Part shown: in pieces, positions 36,095 through 45,208 of the stretch
Position numbering within the stretch: position 1 is the first letter of the stretch
Layout: each line of letters starts with the position of its first letter
Translations under genes and position numbers: made by a program
Notes under the pieces: generated by a model
Told to the model about the DNA's origin: nothing
Databases searched by the model: none
Seen by the model: only the letters and a program-made list of their open reading frames with translations
NCBI GenBank assembly: GCA_964595205.1
Contig: CAZQOQ010000036.1
Coordinates: forward strand, 186,001-250,000
Direction of reading: 5' to 3'
Source: JADKIH01 sp964595205
Lineage (GTDB): Bacteria; Bacteroidota; Bacteroidia; AKYH767-A; 2013-40CM-41-45
DNA length: 64,000 bases

Positions 36095-37357
36095 ATGAAA
36101 AGAACCCTTACCCTCATCACATTGGTAACCTGCTGCATTGCTTTGCATGCAGGGCCGATTACATTAAGAGAAAAACTGGAAGAACTGAATCCTTACTGGA
36201 AAGAAAGGAATCAGGTAGAACTGCCAGCCATTCCTGTTTCGGAACTGAGTGAAACCGGAATTATTCAATTACACCTTTGTTTAGTCGAAAAGACGTTGAG
36301 AAACAATTTCCCCAAAAATTTTACAAAGGAACAAATCGTAAACAGAAATCGTTGCCTGGATTTACTCCATGATTACTGGACTGAAGGCGTGTTTCCTAAA
36401 AATCTCTATCACCCAAAAAGGACTCCGTACTTTATTGATAAATACGGAACGGCATGTGCGGTGGGACAGCTGATCATTTCAACGGGAAACAAAGATCTGG
36501 CGATGAAGATTTCTTCAGAAAACAACTACGATTATATCAGGACGCTCAAGTTAAAGTATCCGCAAATAAACTCATGGGCAGGTGAATATGGATTTACAAC
36601 TGATGAACTGGCATGGATTCAGCCTGCCTATCCGTATTGCGACACTGCATGCAATGTCACTGCGGCAATTTCCACCGGCTTTGGTCAGCCCCCTTATTCA
36701 TATTTATGGAACGATGGTCAGACTACCCAGTTTGCAACGGGATTATGCCCGGGTAGAACGTATAGCTGTGTCGTTACCGATGCAAATGGAATTTCAATTG
36801 ATCCTGTCAACTGCGATATGTCATACAGTGCAGTCATAATTCCCGGTACCAATGTGATTTCGGTTCCCGCTGTAAATCCTTTTTACATCAGTTTGAATTC
36901 TACACTCGATTATGGAAGTTGTAACGGCACCGCTACAGCGGAGGTGCTCGAAGGCGTCGCTCCGTTCAGCTTTTACTGGACGCCGGGCGGACAAACATAC
37001 CAGACGGCAACAGGCTTATGCCAGGGAACTTACTATGTGTCAGTTTTTGATGCAATTGGTTGCATGAAGACTGATAGTGTAACTGTTCAATCTTTCACAG
37101 GCCTGCAGGAGTTAAATCAATCTTCGGTTTTCTTATATCCTAATCCCGCAGGCAAGACACTTGTTATACAAACCGGGAGGATGTTTTCTGAAAATGCGAC
37201 GATTACAATATGCAATTCACTCAGCCAGGTTGTTCTCGTAAGGAAATTAAATGAAAGCCTGTCGGAGATTGATGTAAGCGCGCTTGAAAGCGGTACATAT
37301 TTTGTCTCCATCAATGATGACTGGAAGGGTGTTAGAAAACACTTTTTCAAGAATTGA
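36095..37357 (+). CDS. T9SS-secreted protein with an unnamed FID-GT-CAVG N-terminal domain
   Basis: 420 residues. Signal peptide ends LHAG (about residue 20). Residues 30-175 form a helical domain I have no name for, with conserved-looking marks: NRNRCLDLLHDYW, GVFPKN, RTPYFIDKYGTACAVGQL and YGFTTDELAWIQPAY. Two SprB/Ig-like repeats follow (about 185-340, PPYSYLWNDGQTTQFATGLC and PFSFYWTPGG), then a type A sorting domain (LYPNPAGKTLVIQ). The same N-terminal pattern recurs in secreted Bacteroidota proteins I recall, always with a sorting domain. A textbook terminator follows the gene. Confidence 0.8.
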   Translation: MKRTLTLITLVTCCIALHAGPITLREKLEELNPYWKERNQVELPAIPVSELSETGIIQLHLCLVEKTLRNNFPKNFTKEQIVNRNRCLDLLHDYWTEGVFPKNLYHPKRTPYFIDKYGTACAVGQLIISTGNKDLAMKISSENNYDYIRTLKLKYPQINSWAGEYGFTTDELAWIQPAYPYCDTACNVTAAISTGFGQPPYSYLWNDGQTTQFATGLCPGRTYSCVVTDANGISIDPVNCDMSYSAVIIPGTNVISVPAVNPFYISLNSTLDYGSCNGTATAEVLEGVAPFSFYWTPGGQTYQTATGLCQGTYYVSVFDAIGCMKTDSVTVQSFTGLQELNQSSVFLYPNPAGKTLVIQTGRMFSENATITICNSLSQVVLVRKLNESLSEIDVSALESGTYFVSINDDWKGVRKHFFKN

Positions 37358-37395
37358 ACATCCACTCAAAAAATTATTTTATAAATACCTCTGAA

Positions 37396-37423
37396 CGGCC
37401 GGGCATGTCCCGGCTGTTTTTTT
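37396..37423 (+). terminator. Intrinsic terminator
   Basis: An 8-bp stem, CGGCCGGG (37396-37403), loop CATGT, CCCGGCTG (37409-37416), with one G-U pair, then seven T. It ends the transcript of the gene at 36095. Confidence 0.9.
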
Positions 37424-37513
37424 GAAACACCGGGCGGGAGTAATTAATTTTTCTGCCGCAGCGAAACTGATTTATAAAAGCCGTAAGGATAATTTAACAC
37501 ACTGAAAAATATC

Positions 37514-37521
37514 TATATTTG
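37514..37521 (+). promoter_or_regulatory. -7 box (TATATTTG) upstream of the TIGR03032 gene
   Basis: Exact TAnnTTTG match, 53 bases before the ATG at 37575. There is no clear TTG 19 bp upstream. Confidence 0.4.
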
Positions 37522-37574
37522 AATCCCTGCAAACATGCGTGGTTATACATGTCAATCGCAGCAGACATTAAAAA

Positions 37575-38672
37575 ATGAATTCGCAAAACAGCACTTCTCC
37601 CCCGGCTCCTTTCAGTTGTGCTTATTCACCTGCGCTGCCTGAATTTTTATTTCAAATGAAATGCAGCATTGCCATTACAACATACCAGGCGGGTAAACTT
37701 GTGCTGATCAGCGCTGCAGATGAAAACAAGCTGACGGTTTTGCCCCGGACCTTCTCCAGGCCCATGGGCTTTGAGGTGGATGGTGAGCGAATGGTTTTGG
37801 CTACGAAAGACGAAGTAATCTGTTTTGAAAATTCAAAAGAACTTGCCATTCATTATCCGAATAAGAAAAACACCTATGACAATTTGTTTATCCCTCGGGC
37901 CACTTTCTATACCGGGCAGGTCGACCTGCACGATGTCGCGTTGGGAAAAGACGGCATCTGGGCCGTCAATACCTCTTTCAGTTGCCTTTGCCGGGTAACA
38001 GGCACATACAATTTCATCCCTGAATGGAAGCCTCCATTCATTACGCAGCTGGTCTCAGAAGACCGGTGTCATCTCAATGGAATGGTAATGGACAAAGGAA
38101 GACCAAAATATGTCACCGCATTGGGGACTTCAGATAAAGCACAGGGATGGAGAGATACAATCATCAACGGAGGCATCCTGATGGATGTCGATACCAATGA
38201 AATTATCCTCGACAAGCTGCCAATGCCACACTCACCATTGGTGTACAAGGGTGAATTATATATGCTGCTTTCTGCTTCGGGTGAGGTTGTGCGAGTGGAT
38301 GTTAAACAAAAGAAATACGAGGTCATCAAAAAACTTGATGGCTTTTGTCGTGGCATGGATATATATAACGATCACCTGTTTGTCGCCATGAACAAACTCC
38401 GGAAAAACTCAAGTACGTTTGGTAAACTTTCCTTCGCGGAAAAAGCTGACGTGGCAGGCATCAGGGTCATTCATCTTCCCACCGGTGCACTGATCGGGGA
38501 ATTGAACTTTCAGTCGAGCGTGGATGAAATTTACTCGCTTAAGATCCTGTCCGGCACAATTCATCCCAACGTTCTCAATACCACGAATCCTGTTCACAGG
38601 TATTCGCTGAGCATACCGGGTAAAACATTTTGGGCGACCCCTGAAATGGAGAAGGACTCGATAAAATTGTAA
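37575..38672 (+). CDS. TIGR03032 family protein
   Basis: 365 residues, no signal peptide. It matches the TIGR03032 (DUF4915-like) family throughout: FSCAYSPALPEFLFQMKCSI at the N-terminus, TYQAGKLVLIS, GQVDLHDVALGKDGIWAVNT, CLCRVTGTYNFIPEWKPPF, HLNGMVMDKGRPKYVTALG and GWRDTIINGGILMDV. The repeated short strands suggest a beta-propeller. Function is unknown; the family is predicted cytoplasmic. It lies 35 bases upstream of the FG-GAP gene, on the same strand and without a terminator between, so the two are probably one operon. Confidence 0.93.
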   Translation: MNSQNSTSPPAPFSCAYSPALPEFLFQMKCSIAITTYQAGKLVLISAADENKLTVLPRTFSRPMGFEVDGERMVLATKDEVICFENSKELAIHYPNKKNTYDNLFIPRATFYTGQVDLHDVALGKDGIWAVNTSFSCLCRVTGTYNFIPEWKPPFITQLVSEDRCHLNGMVMDKGRPKYVTALGTSDKAQGWRDTIINGGILMDVDTNEIILDKLPMPHSPLVYKGELYMLLSASGEVVRVDVKQKKYEVIKKLDGFCRGMDIYNDHLFVAMNKLRKNSSTFGKLSFAEKADVAGIRVIHLPTGALIGELNFQSSVDEIYSLKILSGTIHPNVLNTTNPVHRYSLSIPGKTFWATPEMEKDSIKL

Positions 38673-38707
38673 AATAAAAAGCTACATTCACATCTCATTT
38701 TATACTT

Positions 38708-40873
38708 ATGAATTCAGCAGAATCATACAATAACCTGGTCCGATATTATTACCGTAGCCGTAAGAAACTCGGGCGATTAATCAGGGCCGGAAAGAATTTA
38801 CGTAAACAGAACATCCTGAAAAAGCGTATCATTCGTCTTCTTGAAATTCTCAAATGCTATAGGCAGTCGTTTAAGAGGGCTGGAGCGATTGGAGCAGTTG
38901 CAGGAGCTGTAATGCTGGTACAACCGGGTGCTGCACATGCACAGATAACTTTTGAGGGTGTATCGGATAATCCGCTTGCATTTTCCAATGTTGGAGGCTT
39001 TTCAACTCCTGCATTTGCTGATTTGGATAATGATGGAGACATGGATTTGATGGCAGGCGATTCAAAAGGGCATTTCAGTTATTTTCAAAATTCAGGAACA
39101 GTTACTGATCCGGTTTTCGGCGCTGGTGTGACTGATCCGTTTGGTCTGACCGCGAGCGGGTATAATTCATTTTTAACATTTGCAGATCTGGATAACGACG
39201 GAGATCTCGATATCCTGGAAGCGGAGAATACCGGCAACTTTCATTATTTTCAAAATACGGGAACCAATGTGGCGCCTGCATTTGCCGCCGGAGTTACGAA
39301 TCCATTTGGCCTTGTTGCCGGAGCAACTTATTCAACGCCGGCTTTTGCCGATTTAGATCATGACGGAGATTTGGATTTGCTGGCAGGAAACTATGATGGC
39401 GGTTTCTACTACTTTGAAAACACCGGAAATAATATTGCCCCCGCTTTTGCAGCGCCGGTGATCGATCCATTTGGGTTATCGGTTGTTGGTTATACTTCTG
39501 CTCCGGCATTCGCCGACATTGATAGTGACGGCGATCTTGATTTAATGGTCGGCGAGTACTTAGGCAATATTAATTATTTTCAAAATACCGGAACAAACGT
39601 TGCGCCTTCTTTCGCTCCTCCGGTTACCGATCCTTTTGGAATAGTTGTAAGCAAGTTTAATGCTGCTCCTTCATTTGTCGATATCGACAATGATGGAGAT
39701 CTTGATTTATTCTCAGGTGATGAGAGCGGTCACTTCATTTATAATAAGAACACAGGTTCCGGTTCTCTTCCTTCATTCGTGAATGTTCCCATGGGCCCTT
39801 ACAATCTTGTAAGTCCATCAATATTTAATGCTCCGGCTGTCGCCGATCTGGATAACGATGGCGACTTCGATGTTCTGTCGGGCGGGTACCAGGGAAATTT
39901 CTTTTATTATCAAAATACAGGAAGCAATATAAGCCCTTCGTTTGCTAATAGCGTTTCAAATCCATTCGGTTTAAATGCAATCGGTTATATTTCAACGCCT
40001 GCGTTCGCCGATCTCGATAACGATGGAGATTATGATATGTTATCAGGCAGTTACGATGGGGGATTCCGGTATTTCGAAAATACCGGAAGTGTATCTTCTC
40101 CGGCATTTGCTACTGTCGCAGCCAATCCCTTCGGACTTGCATCGGTAGGTTATTTCTCTGCTCCTGCTTTTGCAGACCTCGATGCAGATGGTGACCTTGA
40201 CATGATGTCTGGTGAAGCATATGGACATTTCCGTTATTTTCAGAATACAGGAACCAGTACCAGTCCTGCATTTACCGGTGGTATAACGGATCCATTCGGC
40301 CTCACGGCATTATCATACTCATCAGCTCCGACTTTTGCAGACCTTGATCAGGATGGAGATCTTGATTTGATTTCAGGAGACGAAGACGGTGGATTTTTTT
40401 ATTTTGAGAATACAGGAACAAATGTATTCCCTGCATTTGCACTCCAGGTGACCAATCCTTTTGGTCTGGCAGATATAGGCAGTTTTTCCGCTCCTGCATT
40501 TGCTGACATGGACAATGATGGCGACCTGGATTTAATATCGGGCGAGGATGCGGGACATTTTTTCTATTTTAAAAACACGTCGCTAATAATTAGTGTTCCT
40601 GAATACATCCGTTTCGATAAAATTCAGGCGAATGTTTTCCCAAACCCGGCACATGATAAACTTCAGTTAAATATTACGTCGGCAACTTCCGGAACATATA
40701 ATCTGAGTTTACTCGATCTTACAGGCAGGAAAATTTTTTCTGACGTCCTGAATGTATCGAATGAAAACCTTTTAGTTTCGTATCCGGTAACAGGAATTGA
40801 GCGGGGAATGTATTTATTGGTTATTGAGAGTGATAAGAATCAATCAATGACATTAAGGGTGTGTGTGCAGTAA
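38708..40873 (+). CDS. T9SS-secreted FG-GAP/VCBS ten-repeat protein with long basic leader
   Basis: 721 residues. The N-terminus is unusual: about 55 strongly basic residues (RSRKKLGRLIRAGKNLRKQN) before a hydrophobic stretch AGAIGAVAGAVMLV and a signal-peptidase-like site AHAQ near residue 79. Ten repeats of about 64 residues follow (about 97-625), each with ADLDNDGDLDL (calcium-binding DxDxDGDxD), GxFxYFQNTGT and NPFGL. This is the FG-GAP/VCBS type, likely a propeller. A type A sorting domain closes it (VFPNPAHDKLQL). Export of such a long leader resembles the extended signal regions of large adhesins. Probable operon with the TIGR03032 gene. Confidence 0.88.
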   Translation: MNSAESYNNLVRYYYRSRKKLGRLIRAGKNLRKQNILKKRIIRLLEILKCYRQSFKRAGAIGAVAGAVMLVQPGAAHAQITFEGVSDNPLAFSNVGGFSTPAFADLDNDGDMDLMAGDSKGHFSYFQNSGTVTDPVFGAGVTDPFGLTASGYNSFLTFADLDNDGDLDILEAENTGNFHYFQNTGTNVAPAFAAGVTNPFGLVAGATYSTPAFADLDHDGDLDLLAGNYDGGFYYFENTGNNIAPAFAAPVIDPFGLSVVGYTSAPAFADIDSDGDLDLMVGEYLGNINYFQNTGTNVAPSFAPPVTDPFGIVVSKFNAAPSFVDIDNDGDLDLFSGDESGHFIYNKNTGSGSLPSFVNVPMGPYNLVSPSIFNAPAVADLDNDGDFDVLSGGYQGNFFYYQNTGSNISPSFANSVSNPFGLNAIGYISTPAFADLDNDGDYDMLSGSYDGGFRYFENTGSVSSPAFATVAANPFGLASVGYFSAPAFADLDADGDLDMMSGEAYGHFRYFQNTGTSTSPAFTGGITDPFGLTALSYSSAPTFADLDQDGDLDLISGDEDGGFFYFENTGTNVFPAFALQVTNPFGLADIGSFSAPAFADMDNDGDLDLISGEDAGHFFYFKNTSLIISVPEYIRFDKIQANVFPNPAHDKLQLNITSATSGTYNLSLLDLTGRKIFSDVLNVSNENLLVSYPVTGIERGMYLLVIESDKNQSMTLRVCVQ
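38990..40580 (+). repeat. Ten in-frame repeats of about 192 bp
   Basis: Coding repeats of the FG-GAP protein; each unit encodes one ADLDNDGDLDL loop and one NPFGL. Units are similar at protein level and clearly diverged at DNA level, so recent slippage is unlikely. Confidence 0.85.
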
Positions 40874-40918
40874 GAAGGAGCTAATATTCTGCCGAACTGA
40901 GTTTTCAAAGTCACACTT

Positions 40919-41593
40919 TCATTCCCTGTTAAACCGGTGCACATACTTTTGGATTTTAAACGTCTTCTGACTTCTTTTGTCTTTCACCGAATTATCGGGA
41001 ACTTCCTGCATGAACTGCTGAAAAATATCCGGGTTTGAAGACGTGAGCTGCTCAAATTTATTTTCTGTGAATGCGTCTATGTCGCCCGCTAATCCGGACG
41101 ACAGATAATCTTTATAACCTGCAGAATTTTCCGACAGCCAGTTGAGGCTGATGTTGCCGTTTTTATCGGTTCTCATTTCTACGTCTATGGCTTTTAAATA
41201 GGAGCATATTTTTCCGCTGTCAAGCACATAATAACAATGGTTATCGAAGATTCTTTCCAGCTGGCCGAATTCATCGATGAATCCCCAGTATTTCAATTCC
41301 TTTATTTTCTTGTAAACAAATTCGTCATTTTCCAAAACAAGTACCGACTCACTTCCGACGAGAATTTTTCTCTTACCGGTATATTTAATTCCGGTTACCG
41401 GATTTCCTGCCACGTAATCATTGTACGATTTATAAAAGAAACGATGTGCTGTATCAACCAGACCTTCATTATACTCGCGCTGTTCCTGCAAATATTTTTC
41501 CTGACGTTCTTTAAGGATCTCGGAAGGGGTTTGAGCAGCTGCATAAATGCCGCATGTTGCCACCATGACTATTACTAGAAAAACTTTGTGCAT
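40919..41593 (-). CDS. Secreted protein of unknown function
   Basis: 224 residues with a signal peptide ending AAAQ (about residue 21). The mature part is mixed alpha/beta and charged, with FYKSYNDYVAGNPVTGIKYTGKRKILVGSESV, which may be a strand-turn-strand start of a small domain, and a helical C-terminus. I do not recognise a family. It is a single gene on the minus strand, convergent with the FG-GAP gene (45 bases between ends) and with 263 bases of apparently empty sequence upstream of it before the next gene end. Confidence 0.6.
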   Translation of the reverse strand: MHKVFLVIVMVATCGIYAAAQTPSEILKERQEKYLQEQREYNEGLVDTAHRFFYKSYNDYVAGNPVTGIKYTGKRKILVGSESVLVLENDEFVYKKIKELKYWGFIDEFGQLERIFDNHCYYVLDSGKICSYLKAIDVEMRTDKNGNISLNWLSENSAGYKDYLSSGLAGDIDAFTENKFEQLTSSNPDIFQQFMQEVPDNSVKDKRSQKTFKIQKYVHRFNRE

Positions 41594-41782
41594 TATAATA
41601 TAATTTTACTGACGAATATAGGAATTAATTTGCTGATATAATTTTCTACGAATTCGTCACGGAATAAATAATTCCACTTGTTGTTTTTCCCGCCTAACAA
41701 ACAGAGTGCCCGCAGAAACGCAGAAGGAAGTACCTGATGAAATATCTTTTTAAAACCCGGTCATTCGGAATTTTCATTCCAT

Positions 41783-41823
41783 AAAAAATGAAAAAGTCCG
41801 AGACCCATTAAAGGGCTTCGGAC
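41783..41823 (-). terminator. Intrinsic terminator on the minus strand
   Basis: Stem GTCCGA..CCC with GGG..TCGGAC (41796-41823); read on the minus strand it is followed by TTTTTCATTTTTT. It lies 30 bases after the stop at 41853. Confidence 0.88.
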
Positions 41824-41852
41824 TAAGGAGAAATTGATAAGTGTCGTATCTG

Positions 41853-42380
41853 TTAGCAATTTTTACAAGCAGGCACCTTGGATTTAGTCACCGTAGACGC
41901 ATCTATGTCTGGATTTGATTGAAGATTACTCCATGAGTTGGTTGATGGCGTGAAAATAAAAGTTGGTTTCACATTTCCTGTTTTAAACTTAACTTTTAAA
42001 CACTTTGTATTATTGCCATAACTCAGTCCTGTAGGCACTACATAATAGTAAACATTTTTCACAAGGTTATATGAAAATGTAGAATTGAAAACGGGTACTG
42101 TTGTGGCGGTATTTGTTCCGTATTCAAGCATGACATTGGGCGACGCAACTGTAATCGAAGGTGTACATGTGCAGGAAATATACAATGACTGGCTGGTACC
42201 TAATAGTCCCTGGACATAGACAAATCCATATGGCGCAAAGTTAGCTTTTTCGGCCGATTCAAAATGTTCGTTACTCTTCGGATTTAAATCCGGATTTATA
42301 AGACTGGAATCCTTGGTACAACTGATTACGCTTAGAATGATTAGCGTTAACATAATGCCCGTGCCGAATACCAGTTTCAT
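41853..42380 (-). CDS. Lipoprotein of unknown function
   Basis: 175 residues from ATG 42380, which gives a compact lipoprotein signal (MKLVFGTGIMLTLIILSVISC, lipobox ISC); an in-frame ATG at 42413 adds 11 basic residues. After the lipid cysteine comes TKDSSLINPDLNP, without the acidic run seen in the imelysin, so an inner-leaflet location is more likely. The mature domain is beta-rich with cysteines at YISCTCTPS and a terminal CKNC. Serine/threonine-rich strands suggest an Ig-like fold. Family not recognised. An intrinsic terminator follows. Confidence 0.65.
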   Translation of the reverse strand: MKLVFGTGIMLTLIILSVISCTKDSSLINPDLNPKSNEHFESAEKANFAPYGFVYVQGLLGTSQSLYISCTCTPSITVASPNVMLEYGTNTATTVPVFNSTFSYNLVKNVYYYVVPTGLSYGNNTKCLKVKFKTGNVKPTFIFTPSTNSWSNLQSNPDIDASTVTKSKVPACKNC

Positions 42381-43160
42381 TTTTGTTTGGAGGGATTTGG
42401 ATTTGATTTTCATAAAATAAAGATTTGATTTTTTTGCCTACTCTGTTTTACGCTTTTCGGCTGTCGCGTTTCATAGACCCAAAAATTCAATATTGTTTAG
42501 TGTTTTACAATGAGACGATGATATGAAACAGGTCTCTTCGCCGGGTCATATGAATGATCTGGTTCAATTTAACAGAACACCCAAAAAATTGTATGAATTG
42601 CTACAATAAATTAACCTTGAAAATCAATAAAGATCATTTGTCAGGCGATAGTAATTATTTGCAATTCAAGGTAAGATGATAATCTGATTTTTAAATGTAT
42701 TCTGAATCATATTTTCATTGGACAATTTCTATTGCTGTCATTGAGGAATGTATACTGCAATGGCAAGTATATGTGGCTGCAGAGTCAAACTTGAAATTAA
42801 AACTTACATCTTTCTACACATTACTCCTATTGAGTGCATCCGTTTTACTTATATCTATATGGGTGCTGCTGTCTTCATTCATCCGACTTATAATTATAGA
42901 ATATTAATTTAACATGTAAAATTTCCCAACGCAGGCTCAGAATCTGAAAAAGCAATGAGTCTGTTGTTATTTTACCGAACGAAGGTTTGTAATTGTATTA
43001 TCACATTTTACTTTAGCGTTTAAATTCTTTGTCAATAAGATATTAAAGTCACCTGTGTGTAAAATTAAACTGAAACCATGAGCTCACTTTAAAACGAGAT
43101 ATTTTAAGTGTACATTTATTGTTAGAATTTATTTTATTAATTTTTTTAACTCGATGAATC
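42381..43160. other. 780-base intergenic region
   Basis: AT-rich. It holds the start region of the minus-strand lipoprotein gene on the left and the candidate promoter at 42986-43016 on the right. Between them are an 8-bp inverted repeat (GTTTCATA at 42468 and TATGAAAC at 42522) and an unconvincing 70-codon frame at 42695-42907. No RNA gene was recognised. The distance from promoter to the ATG at 43161 implies an untranslated leader of about 140 bases. Confidence 0.5.
42986..43016 (+). promoter_or_regulatory. Candidate promoter of the propeller gene pair
   Basis: TTTG at 42986-42989, a 19-bp spacer, TACTTTAG at 43009-43016. Spacing is ideal; the -7 box differs from TAnnTTTG at one position. 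The ATG is 144 bases downstream. Confidence 0.5.
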
Positions 43161-45125
43161 ATGAAAAAAAATTTACTACTGACTTTATTGATCGTATCTG
43201 CATTTTTTACAAATGCTCAGGTTGCACGAAATTATCCGGCAGGTTTTCAAAAAGCAAATGTGCCTGAATGGATGAGAAACTTTGCAGTTAAATTATCTGA
43301 AAGTAACGATATCGATAATCAGATTCCATTCGCGGCAATGGTTATACCACAGACAAACAATCAATCCGCCGCCTTTCACCCGGTTGATGAGTATCTGGTT
43401 GGAAATACATTTTATGATATACAGACGAATAATTCCATAAGCAATCGCTTATGTGTAAATGACGATGGTACAATTTCCATGGGCTGGACGTATTCTCCAA
43501 ATGCTATTTCAACAACTAATCCTCCTTTCCCAAATCGAAGAGGAGGGTACGCTTATTTTGATGGAGTGAATTTTGGCACTCCGGCAAGTGTTGGTAATGT
43601 TCGCTCCGGATTTACGAATATCGTTGTTACGCCAATTTCTGAATTGATGATTGCCCATTCTAATGTAGGAACCACTGATTCGAATCAAATTGTCGTAAGT
43701 CATCGTTCGACAAGAGGTAGCGGTAGCTGGACTGATACGTTTCCCTGGGGTCATGCACACGATACATGGCCTAAAGCGTGTGCTGCTGGTTCGAGCGGAA
43801 CAAACAATAATGTATATGTGGTATTCCAGGGAAGTGGAGCCGTGGGAACCGGAAGCCCGGGTGCTCCGGTTGCCGGACAAAGCGGTCCTATTTATTTTTC
43901 ACGATCACTTGATGGCGGACAAAACTGGGAACCTAAAAGTATTAACCCATTGATCGATTCAAATTACTATAGTGGGTTTGGTGCCGATAATTATTGTATC
44001 GATGCAAAGGATAGCATTGTCGTTATTGGTTTTGGAAAAACTGTAGCAGATGTCGGTTTTTTAAAATCGACCGATAATGGTCAGACCTGGACGAAGACAA
44101 TTGTTCAGAAGCTGCCAGACCCTTTATTTGTAAACGGAAGAACTGACCCCAATGGAGATGGTATTGTTGATACGATTTTATCAAATACCGGAGATATGAA
44201 AGTGCTGATTGATAATAATGGAATTGTTCATGTATGGTTTTCTGCAATGAGAATTTTTGCAGATTCTGCAGAACAGGTATTTATATTAACCTCGACAGAT
44301 GGTCTTGAATATTGGAATGAAAACATGGGCACGGATAATTATGTAGAGATTGCCTCATCACAGGACTTCAATGGAAACGGAGTATTGGATGTGCCTGTAG
44401 ATACATTTACGAACTGTTCCAACAGGATGCCATGGGGTGAGTATAACAGAGGGATGACAATAATGCCATCAGCAGGCATTGATGCATTTGGGAAAATTTA
44501 CATGACTTATGCTGCCCTGGATGAATCGGCGGATACTACGTTCTTCCATGCCTTGCATCGCCATATTTATATGATGACGCTTGCTCCGCCTTATGATCCC
44601 GCTGATTGGACATATCCTTACGATATCATTCCAGGAATTGCAGATGGCGGTAGTGGGGAAACGCAGGAAGGAGCGTATGCCTGTACAGGCCGGCATGTTG
44701 ATAATTCATTTGCTTATGTCTTATATCAAAGAGACGATGCTCCCGGTCATGGACTTGCTGCTGATGGCACATGCGACAAGCTTAAAAATTTTGGAAACTC
44801 GAGTGATATTGTACTTGCCAGATTAAGTGTGCTTGATGTAGGAATCGCAACAAATAATCATGAAGATCTATTTGTAAGCCAAAATTATCCAAATCCGGTG
44901 AAAGGAACAACTTACATTAATATCAATTTAAAGAAAAGATCTGATGTTAGCATTGAAGTGTATGACATTATTGGGAAAAATATTTTTTCGGAAAAAAGAA
45001 AACAGTTGTCAGCCGGAAATCACACAATTCCGTTTAATGCTTCGAATTTGCAGCCGGGCATATACAATTATGTTGTAATTTCAGAAAGACAAAAGGTAAG
45101 CAGGCAGATGATAGTGCAGAAATGA
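43161..45125 (+). CDS. T9SS-secreted BNR/sialidase-like propeller protein, copy A
   Basis: 654 residues. Signal peptide ends TNAQ (about residue 20). The body (about 60-560) contains BNR/Asp-box-like turns typical of sialidase-type propellers: SRSLDGGQNWEPKS and KSTDNGQTWTKTIV. Also present are SSGTNNNVYVVFQG, DPNGDGIVDTILSNTGD and YDPADWTYPYDIIPG. There is no evidence of a sialidase active site (arginine triad not evident), so I call the fold only. A type A sorting domain closes it (SQNYPNPVKGTTYIN). It is the first of two tandem paralogues and has an apparent promoter 144 bases upstream. Confidence 0.85.
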   Translation: MKKNLLLTLLIVSAFFTNAQVARNYPAGFQKANVPEWMRNFAVKLSESNDIDNQIPFAAMVIPQTNNQSAAFHPVDEYLVGNTFYDIQTNNSISNRLCVNDDGTISMGWTYSPNAISTTNPPFPNRRGGYAYFDGVNFGTPASVGNVRSGFTNIVVTPISELMIAHSNVGTTDSNQIVVSHRSTRGSGSWTDTFPWGHAHDTWPKACAAGSSGTNNNVYVVFQGSGAVGTGSPGAPVAGQSGPIYFSRSLDGGQNWEPKSINPLIDSNYYSGFGADNYCIDAKDSIVVIGFGKTVADVGFLKSTDNGQTWTKTIVQKLPDPLFVNGRTDPNGDGIVDTILSNTGDMKVLIDNNGIVHVWFSAMRIFADSAEQVFILTSTDGLEYWNENMGTDNYVEIASSQDFNGNGVLDVPVDTFTNCSNRMPWGEYNRGMTIMPSAGIDAFGKIYMTYAALDESADTTFFHALHRHIYMMTLAPPYDPADWTYPYDIIPGIADGGSGETQEGAYACTGRHVDNSFAYVLYQRDDAPGHGLAADGTCDKLKNFGNSSDIVLARLSVLDVGIATNNHEDLFVSQNYPNPVKGTTYININLKKRSDVSIEVYDIIGKNIFSEKRKQLSAGNHTIPFNASNLQPGIYNYVVISERQKVSRQMIVQK

Positions 45126-45208
45126 ATTTTTTGTATGCATTGTTTCTTGTCAATTGATGAATTGTACTTTTAGTAATGGAATTTCATTTAAAACTTAATT
45201 TCTAAATC

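Noticed and set aside
38990..40580. CRISPR array or non-coding tandem repeat
   Set aside because: The repeats are in frame, encode calcium-binding FG-GAP loops and have no spacer structure; the same holds for the repeats in the genes at 7237, 9436 and 59263.
42695..42907. 70-codon plus-strand frame in the large intergenic gap
   Set aside because: Hydrophobic by AT-richness, no promoter or conserved feature, and no neighbour to support it; noted only as part of the intergenic description.
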